A stretch of DNA of 64,000 nt. Source: Onchocerca lupi. Lineage: Eukaryota > Nematoda > Chromadorea > Rhabditida > Onchocercidae. Shown piece after piece: positions 12,044 through 23,548 of the stretch. The position numbers and the translations under genes are program-made. Position 1 is the first letter of the stretch, and every line of letters begins with the position of its first letter. The notes beneath the pieces were generated by a model that worked only from the letters and a program-made list of their open reading frames with translations, was not told the DNA's origin and searched no databases. The stretch is taken from positions 62,001-126,000 of the forward strand of contig JAOVVO010000102.1 of NCBI GenBank assembly GCA_028564675.1. The letters run 5' to 3'.

Positions 12044-14579
12044 TCATTCCGATTTAGAGGGTGGGATTTTTTCATCAAATGCAATAAATTTCGTTGATAA
12101 TGTATTTATAGAACGAACTCGTTCTTCCAGATCTTCAAGTAATTTCTTTTCCACTAATGATCGCGGTTTCCATTCATGACAATAACCCGGAAGCAATGGC
12201 GCATGTTGCACAAATGTACAAATCTGAAATCCAATTTTACTTATGTTGACTGATCATGAATATGTCACGTAATTTGCTTTATATTACTTTACCTTCATTT
12301 TCACTTGCAACTTAATTTGAGCAAATTGCAAGGGGCAAATAACTAGGATTACAGCACTAAATGGTGTAAATTCTAGTCAACCTTCGTAAGGAATATGCAA
12401 TCTCCAAAAAGAAAAAAAAAAAAAAAAAAGAAAAAGAAAAGACGATATAATATATAAGTTTGATTAAATTTGATATTTGCCTACCAGAAAATTCGGATTT
12501 TATCGAAATTTAAATATTAAAAAAAAAAAATTTGACCAATTTCTAAAACGAAGAAGCAAAATCATATTAAAATCTTATTTGACACTCATACCTTTAACAG
12601 TCTGAATATTTACAAAAAAAAAATATTCAGAAATTTTTGATGAATAATAGCGAACGACATTCTCTGATTATTTTATCATAGAGAAATAAATTTATTTGAT
12701 AAATAAAGATTTATACTGAAATGATGAAAAACAAATACCTCTAGAGGATACATCGCTGAATCAGACAATGCATGTACGAAGTGTTCCGCATCGAATTGGT
12801 GAGCATCATTAGCTGATTCAGTGGGAACTAACCTAAATTATTTCTCTTTGTTAATTTTTATTTTAAATAAAGTTTAGCGACAAAATATTACTCTTTCGCA
12901 ATAAATGTCAATGATGATTTATTTTAAATCAGAAATTGACAAACTATAAAATTACGAATAACCGATCAATCAGTGCAACGAGTTCCCTAGCGATGGTTAT
13001 GATATCAAGTCTTCAAATCATTCCGTCCATTCTAGCTGTTTTTAAATTCTAATTACAAAGAGTAAGCATGAAACATTTTAAACAGTCACCAAGTGAGAGC
13101 AGCAAAGCGTTCGCCAAGATGATTGCAAAGTAGAGCTCGAACCTGTGCAAAATAAGGCAAACCATTATCCTTATCCGTCACTGAAATTATATCGCCTGTT
13201 CGAAATAGACGTTCACACTGCAAATAACCACTTATAGCTAAAATCTTCAAGATCAATGTGTAAATAAAACCAACTAAAAATCTTCAAGATCTATGTGTGG
13301 TTAACAACATACAGTTATGGTTACGACAGATAGTGAAGTTGTTAAACCATTTTTATGAGCAATAATGTTTTAATCATACATGAATCTTGAAGCAATACAT
13401 CATCTTCCGTTCTAAATAAACATTGAATTGAACCTGCTCATTAATAAGCAATTCACAAAGTACAGCATCACTTTGCTTTCGTCTATGAAATAAACATAAT
13501 TTACATAAGTTTTCTACAGTTCTGAAGCGTATATGTTGAAACTTATTTTGAGTCCAGTCCTAACTGATTTCAGATCATGCTGGCAATTACAACTTTCTTT
13601 CAGATAAATAGATCCAATAATCAGAATATTCTTTATCGCCTTTATGATATATTTATCTCACCAGTGTTGTTGATAATTATAAAAAGAAAAATTATTAATA
13701 AAAGAATGAATTTGATGAAAATCATCAAATTCATTTTTTTATTAATAATAAATATAACTGGTTCAGATGATTAAAATTTTGGCATACCTTATCCCATAAG
13801 GCATCATGACATTGTAATCCTGCCTTTTGACTTGGTGCCTTTTGTGGACGAATAGATTTGAAAAAAGATGTTCTCCGACTTGCATATTTGTTGATTACTG
13901 TATTTATACCAATTCGTCGTCCGCTTAAAGTTTCAAAATAATGATTTTTCATCTTAAAGCAATGTTTTTCCAACAATTATATTTCAAAATATTATGAAAC
14001 TGCTGAATTCTCCGCATAGCCAATTTTTTCGGGCCAAAAATCTTAGCTTATTATCCTGTCCTGAATTTACAAACAATAACTAACAAAACAATTGTTCATG
14101 AAAATTAATGAGAAAGATAGAAGTTTTTACTCTTCGGAATCATATGGAAGAATGTTAAAGAATTTACAAAGTTTCAAGTTATTTTCTTAAATTGCAAAAT
14201 CATGAAGTCAAAATTCGGAAGTACATACTTGACTGAAGGATTTTTGTTTTGTCGTGGTATGCCATATCGAGAAGCCGCGCGCCTTGCAACAATACCAAGC
14301 GAAGGTAGCTGTAATCAAAAGTAATATCGGAAATTCGTGAAATTGACAAATCTATAAATGTTTCGAGAAGATAATGTAAAACATATTAATTTACAAGCTT
14401 TAAGCAATATTCTGAAGCAATATATCATATATACGAAGCTAACATTTTGTTCTAAAAAAAAAAACTTTATGATAAACTTCATTATGCAATATTGCGTTGA
14501 AACTTACGTCATCACGCTTCCGTCCTCTTGTTATCTGTTTTCTTTTCGAAATACCATTATTGCCATTAGAAGAGCCCAT
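12044..14579 (-). CDS. GATAD1: GATAD1-like chromatin-associated protein lacking the GATA finger
   Basis: Six exons with consistent phases: 14579-14508, 14308-14229, 13923-13788, 13217-13090, 12832-12739 and 12223-12044; the product is 229 aa. The start is the first ATG (MGSSNGNNGISKRK), 22 bases downstream of a TTTCAG acceptor typical of SL trans-splicing. Residues 97-185 match the conserved C-terminal core of vertebrate GATAD1. They include RTGDIISVTDKDNGLPYFAQV, AALTWLVPT and QFDAEHFV, then ICTFVQHAP (human: GDVVSV.D..DGKPYYAQI, AALTWLIPT, QFDP, FVCHAP). The basic middle (about 24-95) resembles GATAD1's linker before this core. GATAD1 is known from work on its human form to read H3K4me3 and to join SIN3/KDM5-type complexes in the nucleus; transfer to this protein is inference. 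The N-terminal CxxC..CxxC GATA finger of GATAD1 is absent: only scattered cysteines occur. The gene is divergently arranged with cpf-2. Confidence 0.85.
13691..13749. other. 28-bp near-perfect hairpin in an intron of the GATAD1-like gene
   Basis: The arm 13691-13718 is complementary to 13722-13749, with one G:T-type mismatch and a 3-base loop. It lies in the intron between exons 13788-13923 and 13090-13217. The 59-base length fits a small foldback, but the 3-base loop is tight for a miRNA precursor. It contains coding-like frames only as a by-product. Confidence 0.7.
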
Positions 14580-14601
14580 CAAATAGTTTCACTTCGTTTA
14601 C

Positions 14602-15829
14602 CTGAAAGTCACGACAAAATAAGTTATCATTTAGCATTATATCATAAAATTTAATTGAAACTTCCAGTTTTGATATCACTTTTTAATTCGAATTGTCCAA
14701 ATCCTCATATACTTACGCAAATTAGGCAAACAAACAAAATTTCTTCATCTATCTTAAAATAATACAGTGATATGAATCCCGAAAATATTTAGTAATTTTT
14801 TTAAAAGAAAAATGTATCGGAAAGAAATTTCATTAGTTCCAGTGAAAAATTCACTTCATAATTCGTAATTTATAAAATAATTGACAAATAATTATATAAT
14901 AAAAGATCTGAAAATTTCGGAAATGATAAATATTCTAACATCTTCAGTGTACATTTGATATAGCGATATGTATTCCAGGAACTATCAACTAAACTAAAGA
15001 TTTTTTGCAAGTTCTACTTCCTCAGTATTACCCCCTCAAAGTTATAACTACCATACTAGTTCCTTCAAAACTTAACTTTAAATCATAAAGAAAGGTCAAA
15101 GTTCAACCAACCTCAGACTCGAGAAATACAAGCCGCAATTCGCGAAAGACCACCCGACAGTTAAATCATAATTTCCATTAAAATTGCCCGGCGGCCCGTT
15201 CCGGATTTTACTGCAGATACGATAAAAACCGACTCGTCCCAGTCCCACAAAATTGGAATTTACCCGTATCGCTGGGAAGGTATGACCCTATGACTTGGGT
15301 AGAGTTAAACAAATAGCCAGATAGTGGTTCAGAAGGCACTATATTTGGCATTAGATTTTTTTTTTCTCAAAAAAGAACCATAAATTATGTAAGATTGATA
15401 ACATCAATTTTTTTGATCAAAAATGATAATTGAGACTGATAACTGATTATAAATGACACTTGAGATTGATAGCTGACCAAAAATGATGCTTAAACTTGAC
15501 TGTAGAATTCTGTGAGATATTTATCATGTGTATGATCAATTGCCGTATTTCGAGAAAGACGAGGTATTGTAATTTATCTTCATTAATTTATTTGTTACGT
15601 TAAGCTATGTTTGAAATTTTCCTATTATATCATGACAAACATTTTGTTTATAACGGTTAGAACGGTTATGTTGTTTTTCGATTTGATTCGTTGGCGTCAT
15701 TGATTTTTGTAAACAAAAGAAATTATCATTTGATTAAGTGATATCATCAAATGTCTTTGATTACATTTTTACGTTTGTGAACATTCATTTACTCATGACA
15801 ATATAACTTATCATATTTTCTCATTTTTA
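14602..15829. promoter_or_regulatory. Shared head-to-head promoter region (GATAD1-like / cpf-2)
   Basis: The two start codons are divergent and 1.33 kb apart. Most of the interval is A+T-rich, but about 15110-15310 is clearly G+C-richer, with a block GCCCGGCGGCCCGTTCCGG at 15186-15204. A direct repeat of nuclear-receptor half sites with one base between them (AGGTCA-A-AGTTCA, DR1) lies at 15093-15105. A bidirectional promoter is inferred from geometry; no TATA or initiator element can be assigned. Confidence 0.45.
15225..15310 (-). ncRNA. Spliced-leader-RNA-like sequence (candidate only)
   Basis: Read on the minus strand from 15310, the sequence opens GTTTAACTCTACCCAAGTCA, sharing GTTTAA and ACCCAAGT in order with nematode SL1 (GGTTTAATTACCCAAGTTTGAG). 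ACCC and GGGT around AAGTCATA can form a first stem with a GG|GT donor-like step inside it, as in SL1 RNA. A second short stem (TACC/GGTA), an Sm-like AATTTTGTGG (15245-15254) and a terminal GACT/AGTC stem-loop follow. Against it: the spacing differs by 2 nt from SL1, the stems are short, and there is only one copy. It could instead be promoter DNA. Confidence 0.22.
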
Positions 15830-15830
15830 G
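15820..15830 (+). promoter_or_regulatory. Probable SL trans-splice acceptor upstream of cpf-2
   Basis: A TTTTCTCATTTTTAG tract ends at about 15830, 79 bases before the chosen start codon, with no upstream exon found. In nematodes such an orphan acceptor upstream of a first exon usually marks spliced-leader addition. Assigned by pattern only. Confidence 0.4.
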
Positions 15831-15908
15831 CATCTTTTTTCTCAAGTATCTTTGATCAAATTTCACATTTGTGAACATTTATCTATTTATTTATCATCAT
15901 TTTCCCTG

Positions 15909-18900
15909 ATGGCATTTCGTGAACGTGATAGTGCTGTAGCAAATACAGCAAAAACAGTACCTTCTACAACTGATCGATCAGCGAGATCTGTTTTTGGTTT
16001 GTTTTTCATTTTTGAAATTTACTTAATAAATTAGGTTAATGTCTTTTTTTGTTGCTTTTCTCATCGTATACTGAACACCACTAATTGCATAACGGTGATA
16101 AAAAGTCTGGAATCATTGATTATATGAATTGAAACAGAGATATCGCCACTGTTTACTTACTGAACATATTGGTGGATAAATTATGAACTACCATTGGAAA
16201 GCTTCCTTTTTTGTTTCCTTTCACTGGTAAGGAATTGTTCATAATGAATTTTTTTTTAGTTGGAAATATTTCATATGAAGTGGGTGAGGAACAGTTGAAA
16301 CAAGTGTTTTCTCAGGTTAGTGCCAGTAATTTTTTACCATTTTCACATTTATCTTTTTATTTTTTTTATAAATTAAAGCAAGGTGGCACTAAATACTTGC
16401 GAAAATTCTCCTAAATTTTGTTAATTTTGTTCAGAAGACTTTTGTCTTTTTAAATTTGTCATTTTAATACTCGAATTTTTTAGGTCTTTACTGCTCTAAA
16501 TTTATAATTTCAGTTCATTATTATTTCTTTTTTTACATTTTCTTTTTCCTAACATTGCGAAATTGGGTTGATTAATGTTGAATTTTGATATCATAAATCA
16601 TTTCAAAATAATATATATAATCATTTTTGATATATAATTACCAAGGGTTTTTAGGTGATCTTGATAATCTAATAATTCACAATAATAAAAAACGAAAATT
16701 GTTGTAATTAGTTAAGCTGCTTTCACATTATGTTATATTAATGATTGTGTATTTTGCAGGTGGGAGCAGTTGTTCATCTGCGGCTAGTTCATGACCGAGA
16801 TACAGGTAAACCGAAAGGTTATGGCTTTTGCGAATACAATGACGCTCAAACTGCTGAAAGTGCAATTAGGTATTGTGTTATTGGAACTTTCTCGGAATAT
16901 TTTAGTAATAAAAAGTCTCTCTTATTAACATAAAATTCTAAATAGATGGCATTGAATTCTACTTTGTATACCAATATTTATTCAAAATTTATTACATTCC
17001 GAAAGATCATTAGTTTCTTTAGATAAATTTGTCAACATAGACCTTCAGAAGATAAGTTTCTACATAGATATTCTCAATGTTATTTAGATGGATGGCTTCA
17101 TTTAGTTTTTATATAGATGATCCATCTCAATAAAAGATTATCTTATTTATTTGTTATGCAGCTTTTAATTAAGGAATCTCAATGGCTTTGAACTTAATGG
17201 ACGTCCGCTAAGAGTTGATTCAGCAGCGGGTGGTGATCGTAGTGCTGATGAAGTTCAACAGTTACAAGCAGCATTTGCTGCTCAACAACAAGAGGTTGGA
17301 TTTATATTTGCATGTCATTTTGGCTCATTAGGAAAATAAATGTAAATCTTTGTATTTTTTAATGCATGGCTTTAAAATGTGGCGGTAAATTAAATGATTA
17401 ATCTAAGTGATGATTCAAATTTTTAATTTGCTGTATTTCTTGCCATATTTTTAGTTATTATGAAAAGCTCTTTCCGAGGTATAGCTGTCTGGTTGTTTCA
17501 GTATTTACATCAGCAAGCACAGGAAAGCCCATATGGCCCAGAAACTGAGCCTGAGAAAGCACCGGAAGCTATTTCACGATCGGTAGCATCCTTACCACCC
17601 GAACAAATGTTTGAATTAATGAAACAAATGAAGCAATGTGTTCATAACAATCCAAATGAAGCTAAAAATTTGCTTATGAATAATCCACAGCTTGCATATG
17701 CTTTGCTACAGGTTTGTCCCTTTTCCTGTTATCGTTATGTAGAGAGCTAATCTTTTGGCATATATAATGTTTATTGTATAACTCGTAAGGTATATATGCA
17801 AAGAATGCTTAAAAGAAGAAAAGAAAAAAAGAAAAACTAAGATCGAGATGGTGGAAACCATTCATATTCTAGCGATTAGATTGGCTAGACGGTTAGACAG
17901 TTGAGGGTAACATTATGATCTTTTAAAATCTGAGAAACTTATCCCGGAATATCTTCCGATAATATGTATTGAATCATGTAAGAAAAATAAAGAAGCTATT
18001 ATCACATTTTAACACCTTAAACGCTAATGTATTATGTTTTCGAAATATGTAAGATATTTCATTATCAACATTACTATTTTTTCTCTAGAAACAATTTTTC
18101 GTGCTTAATATTTTAACAGATTTATAATTAAAGCAAGCTTTTCTCAAAATTGATTTTAAATAACCTATCAAATTTCAATCTTTCAGGCGCTGGTAGTTAT
18201 GCGAATTATCGACCCACAAGTGGCCATTGCAATGCTTCATCGTGAAACACCTGCTATTTCACAACCATTTCATCAACAGCAACAACAACAACAACAGCAG
18301 CAGACATATCCAGGTCAAAACTGTTCTTTATTTAATTTTCCTATTTAGGTTATTTGAATTTTATAATTGTAACTTATAGATACATCGGTGCCAGCATCGA
18401 TATCGGCAGTACCCAATATGCCGCAGCCAATATTCCCCGGAGCGATTCCTCAAATGGCATCTTCAGTAGTTTCATCTGTGCCAGTTAATTTCTCGCGAGC
18501 TCCATCAGGACCTGCAGTTAATCGCGCCCCTTCCCCACAAGTTGCTGACTCAGAACTTAGTCCGGACGATCAGCAGCAAGCCCAGTTGTTGATGCAGGTA
18601 TGTTTTTTTTCTCGTTTCAAAGTAATTTTTTTATGCACAGATTCTTTACCTTTGCAAAAAGTAATACAATAGCAATTGTAAAACATGAAATGTGTATGAT
18701 GCTTTACCTCCTTTAATCTTTTAATACGGAATAGTATATATTCTAATGAAATTTCTTTTCTTTTTCTTTATTTTTCGCAAGGATAGATAAACTTTGCCGT
18801 CATTACTAATCTAGATAAATTTTGCTTTTTTTCGTGATTTTCAAAAAAAATTTTTCAGGTATTACAATTAAGTGAAGAGCAAATTGCTTTACTGCCTCCC

Positions 18901-18954
18901 GAGGATCGACGAAAAGTAATCGAATTACGAAATCAATTACGTTCAAGTGTTTAA
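15909..18954 (+). CDS. cpf-2: Cleavage stimulation factor 64 kDa subunit (CstF-64 / CSTF2)
   Basis: Eight exons: 15909-15996, 16260-16315, 16760-16869, 17174-17294, 17502-17711, 18187-18313, 18380-18597 and 18859-18954; the product is 341 aa. The start chosen is MAFRERDSAV, the closest ATG to the RRM; an in-frame upstream ATG at 15852 lies just downstream of a TTTTTAG acceptor and is less likely. Residues 27-103 form an RRM with RNP2 (VFVGNI) and RNP1 (KGYGFCEY, 67-74). Residues about 130-215 match the CSTF2 hinge that binds CstF-77/symplekin (SLPPEQMFELMKQMK, NNPQLAYALLQALVVM). A ten-Gln run and a Pro/Ser-rich linker precede the C-terminal helical domain (about 300-341: AQLLMQVLQLSEEQIALLPP). 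CstF-64 binds the GU-rich element downstream of poly(A) sites in nuclear pre-mRNA cleavage. The vertebrate MEARA repeat region is absent. The length is close to that of C. elegans CPF-2. Confidence 0.96.
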
Positions 18955-18996
18955 TTTTCTTTTTTTTTTCAAATTATATGGTGTAGTTGTGACTGA

Positions 18997-19002
18997 AATA
19001 AA
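18997..19002 (+). terminator. Poly(A) signal of cpf-2
   Basis: A canonical AATAAA lies 43 bases past the stop codon, in a T-rich 3' region. It is the only AATAAA close enough to serve the gene. Confidence 0.7.
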
Positions 19003-19296
19003 CGATTTGCTTAATGTATAATTACATAAAATGTATTTCGTTGAAAAAAAAAAATTTGGAGTCAGTCTCAATGGATCAGTGACAGACTATACTATTTTCG
19101 ATTTTCCAGTATTTTCGTTATTTGCATAATTACATATCAGATTGTTTGAGTAGTTCGCAATAGTATAATAGATCCTATTTTTAGAATAATGCTCTTTTTT
19201 TTTTTCTTCTAATATTTTTTATTAGCTGAAATTTTCCAAATTTTGTACAAAACATTCAATCCAGTCAATACTAAAAAAAACGCATGATTCGAGACA

Positions 19297-19302
19297 TTTA
19301 TT
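19297..19302 (-). terminator. Poly(A) signal of pdf-2
   Basis: On the minus strand AATAAA lies 31 bases past the pdf-2 stop codon. The cpf-2 signal points toward it from the other side, about 300 bases away, so the two genes converge with very little intergenic space. Confidence 0.6.
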
Positions 19303-19332
19303 TTTCATCATACCACAGATTTGCTGCGTAAT

Positions 19333-20153
19333 TCATCGTCCAACATCACCAAGAATGTCGACATCATTCAAGTTTTTCAGTATATGGTTCACCAGTTCGG
19401 CATTATTTCTTTTTCGTTTCATGTATGCATTCTGTACCTAAATTTTGATCCTTCTATCTTTTTCACAAAATTCAAGAAAATGAAAAAAATTTGGTCAATA
19501 AAATTCGTAATTTTGACCATTTCTTTTTTTTTCTTTTTTTTTTTTTCAAAATAGAAAGAGGTCCGTTGAGAAATAGCATACATGTGCTTGTTGTTGATCA
19601 TTTCTTCTTGCCAAACTTGCCAGCAATCGTTCCATTACTTGATCTCTTGGATAAAACTGAAATTTTTATTATTTAAAAACATTATTATTTTAAAAAACCT
19701 TACAATATGGTTGTTCTAATTTAACAAAAATAAAAAATGAAGAAAGCAAATAAAATGATTCTGCAAAAAAAAACTATCAATTAATGTCTTAATCAAAATT
19801 GTACTAATTTCTTAAATTGAAAAATTGATATCTGTTACAAAGTAATTTCTTGATTTGTATACATGTATATTGTATACAGTATATATATTGTTACGATTTA
19901 ATGCTATCCTAGTCAACGATTGATCAGATGCTTTTTTTTTTACTTATCATTTTACTGATAATTTAATGTTTAACGAAGGCGAAAATATCAGCCATTAACT
20001 GGATAAGTTAAACTAAATGAGATTTCAGTATTTTATTTTGTTTTTTTTTTCTAATTTTAAAAATACCAGAACAAGATTTTTGTTGTTTGGGATGTCGAAA
20101 CAGGAAAATGTTGTGAATAAAGATGCAAGGCAAAGATAGTGAAAATATTTCAT
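19333..20153 (-). CDS. pdf-2: PDF-2-type (pigment dispersing factor) neuropeptide precursor
   Basis: Three exons, 20153-20067, 19656-19582 and 19437-19333, all joined in phase 0, give an 88-aa preprohormone. The start is MKYFHYLCLASLFTTFSC, a clear signal peptide. Propeptide follows: FYPRDQVMERLLASLA, an RR cleavage site, a short linker, then the tetrabasic KRKR. The last 22-residue peptide begins NNAELVNHILKN and ends LGDV, followed by GR and the stop: Gly for C-terminal amidation, Arg for processing. It closely matches C. elegans PDF-2 (NLP-37), which begins NNAEVVNHILKN and ends LGDV-amide, with identical length. PDF peptides are secreted and signal through the class B GPCR PDFR-1, affecting locomotion and arousal; that role is family knowledge. 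A TTATTTCAG acceptor at 20206-20207, 52 bases before the ATG, suggests trans-splicing or a 5' UTR exon. No exon exceeds 35 codons. Confidence 0.93.
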
Positions 20154-20209
20154 TTTCTTGTTTATTTGCCGATTATTTGCCGTTATACCTTATTCAATCA
20201 CACAACTGA

Positions 20210-23200
20210 AATAATAATTCATTATCATTATACTTGTTCACTTAAATGTATGAATTTAAATTAGAAAAAGAAAAAAGAAATTTAAAAACTGAAGTAATTA
20301 CTGTTTAAGGGTTAAATAACCGTAATTGCTTTCGTTTTTGAAATTACTTTTAACTTTTTTCAACAAATAATAAATGCAATTAACGACTAAAATATATTGT
20401 AAAATAAAAAAATGATTAAAATACACTGTAAAATAAAAAAAAATAAAGGAATTATTTAAACTTTTAAATGAATTCATCAACTAAAATTATTTGAAAGAAA
20501 AAATTACAATCAAAAGAAAATTCAAAAAATTTGCAATCACAGTAATATTTATAAAACAAAAAATGAATGTGAAGAGTTTGAATTGATTTTTTTATCATCC
20601 TCCAAAGAATTGAAAAAAAGAAAAGAAATTTTGAAATATTATTTTTCAAGTATGCTTTAAAATCATATAGAAATAAAATTGAAGTAAATGAAAAAATTGA
20701 AAATTTTGAAAAATTATTTGCACATTAATCTGGAGAGATTATTTGACAGAATAACAAAAAGCAAAGTACAGATAAGCAGGTGAAATTTATGTGAAAAATT
20801 ACAAATAAACAGGCGGAATTTATACTTAAAAATTCTTAAGTAAAGTATTAAAAAGCGTAGAATAGTGATAAGAGAATAATTTTTAATTGAATATTATATC
20901 GAAGAATTTAAATGATTAGTTTAGTATTGCAAAAATAAATGATATGATATCACTATGAACTGTTAATGGTTCTTAAAAGGTTTCAAAAACTTAGAAATCT
21001 TATCATCGAAGAGATAACGATCGAACGATCGAATAAGCTAAGATCAAGATGCAGAGATGAAGATTTTTAAAAATTTTAATGAAATTGGAAACATACACGC
21101 GACTTCATGTTTTACCGTTTAAGATTAAATGGAATGAGCTATGCAACAAATCTTCTTGATAAGTTGATTTAAATTAATTCTTATCATGCTTACTTGCTAG
21201 AAAATACTGATCATATTTCTGAGTGACATTTGACCTTGAGTGACACTAATTTTATTTTGGGTTTGACTGAAACCAATAATGAGAAATGAAATAAGATAAT
21301 TTTGTTTACAAATAACTAAAGATTAAATCTTAAAAATAAATTAAAAATTACAAACTTTCATTACATCAAATACACTAATTTTTTAATAAATTTAAATTCA
21401 TAACTTTGAGCCATAAGAATAATTCAGATTTTTGCCTAAGAAAAACATGAATTATAATTAAAACTTGCCTAAATTTAAAATCAACTTTCTGAAAGCTCAT
21501 TAGCTAATTCTTCTTTATTTTTTCACAATTTTGGCTTTTTTTTTGTTTTTTTGTTTTTTTTTTTGCGTTTTTTGTTTTTGTTTTTAACAATAAAATGTAG
21601 AAGAATATGAGAGATTCGCTGTAAAAATCTGTGTATTTTTTTATATTTTACGAATTATTTGTTTACTTTTGAAAAATGTGCATTTCGTAAAATATAGATG
21701 CATTATTGATTTTTTTATCTTTAAAAACACTTAAAAATGTTATTGATTTCTTATCAATCATATATGGACACAACTAATGCTCATAATCCATTAAGCTTAT
21801 TTTTGTTGCAGAAGGAATTTAATTATTTTATAAGATATTTTTCGATTTTTGTAGTAACTAATTTTTCACTTTGGCCAGTAATCAAATTTAAATTTAACAA
21901 AACAATTTCTTAATAGATTTATTGAGCCATAAAATTATTTATAACCCATATGTTGTTGTTTATAGTATATACTGAATTGGATCAAAGAATGATTATAAAA
22001 ATTTCAAAAGCAAAGTTTCAAATTATAATAGCAATTAAGATAAAAAAAAAACGAAACTTTTTAAAGGCAAGAAAATTAATCCTTTTAATTAATTATCCAA
22101 CATTATATTTTGCAAAATAAAATAATTTACATTGCTCTAAATGATTGAATGTTTGCTTTAGCCTTATATTATAATTAATGAAAATTAAAAATTAAAATCG
22201 AGAAAAAAATTAAAATTAAGTTGCATACCTGTAATTTCGTGTAAACTCAGTATTCGTGTAGTCTTATGTAATTTATAATGTAATTTTACACGTAAATTCT
22301 ACGTGTGATTTTACGTGTAATTTTATATTCGTACAGTTTGATTTTATATCTCAGTATTCATATAATTTTTCTTCATATCAGAAGAACTATTTTTTTTCAG
22401 TTAATTATCCAATATTTTACTTCAACCATAAAAACCAAAAGATATCTTAAATTTTAAATTTAATTTTCCATTATTTCTCAATTTTTTTTGTATGAATATA
22501 ATTACAAACAAAAGATACATTTTAATTGCCTATTTTTTTAAATTTTTCTTAATTCTTAATTGAAAATGATTAAATTGCAAAATAATTGAAAATATTTTTC
22601 CCTTCTTTTTTTTCGCAACAAACAATTTTTCCCCAGATTTTAGAAGATTTCAGATTTTTTTGAAAATTTTCCAATGGAAATATCTGGATTTTTTCTCTCT
22701 CTCTCCTTCTTTTTCTCTCTCTCTTCCTTTCTCAAAAAAAGAAATAAGCTGAGGAAAGATAAATATTCCATAGTATTACTACGAAGTAAAGAAGAAAATA
22801 ATATTACTACCACAATTTTTCCGTATTTACTGCTGGATGTCATAAAATGATAACCTGATTCAGTAACTGATCTTTGATATGGAATTAATTTTGAAAATGA
22901 TTAAAATTTCTGTTAATTATTCACTAATTAAGACAACTTAACTAATGACCAGACAAATAAGAAATGAGATTTTGCATAATTTATGCAATAAGTATTAATT
23001 TAAATTATTGATTTTCTAATTCAATAAAAAATTAATTCCATGGGAAAAAGGTAGTCTAGAACCAATTTGGGAAATATTTTTCTTAAAAAAAAAAGTTTTA
23101 ATTCAAGAATTACTCTGATTTTTTTTTTGTTCATCCTAAATAATATTATCATGCAATTATGATTTATTGATTAAAAGTCAAGTACAAGATTATAATTCGA

Positions 23201-23540
23201 ATTTTGATAAAGGTAATAATTAACAAGTTATGTGTTATAATTAAAATCTGTACAGATAATAAATCTGATTAATAACACTATCAATATAAAATTATCTTAA
23301 TACTAATCAACATATTATTACGAATATTTAACAGATAAAAACAAAATTCATCATAAATGATATGATTATTTTTGCTTTCATATTATATTCATTTTCATAG
23401 AATATATTTATTATGCGGAATTTAATGATTTATTTCAAATTTTTGGATTTCAATGATTTTAATCAAAACTAAATTCTCTTAAATACTACAATACAAATTA
23501 TATTCATCACTGCTTTTGTATTCAAATATGTAAGTTTTCG
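20210..23540. other. Gene-free A+T-rich spacer upstream of pdf-2
   Basis: No phased exon chain was found. It holds homopolymer runs (T-rich 21535-21590), small inverted repeats of TTTACGTGTAA near 22270-22320 and a CT tract near 22697-22730. A minus-strand ATGAAGTCGCGT followed by GTATGT near 21115-21095 resembles a first exon and donor, but no partner exon is visible. It could hold upstream control elements for pdf-2. Confidence 0.5.
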
Positions 23541-23548
23541 TTTTGCTT

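Noticed and set aside
15852..15908. Upstream in-frame ATG for cpf-2 giving 19 extra residues (MIKFHICEHLSIYL..)
   Set aside because: The extra sequence is hydrophobic and unlike CstF-64 N-termini, whereas MAFRERDSAV starts at the usual distance from the RRM.
21095..21120. ATGAAGTCGCGT|GTATGT on the minus strand as an alternative first exon of pdf-2
   Set aside because: The ATG at 20153 already gives a full signal peptide in the first coding exon; no joining exon is needed or seen.
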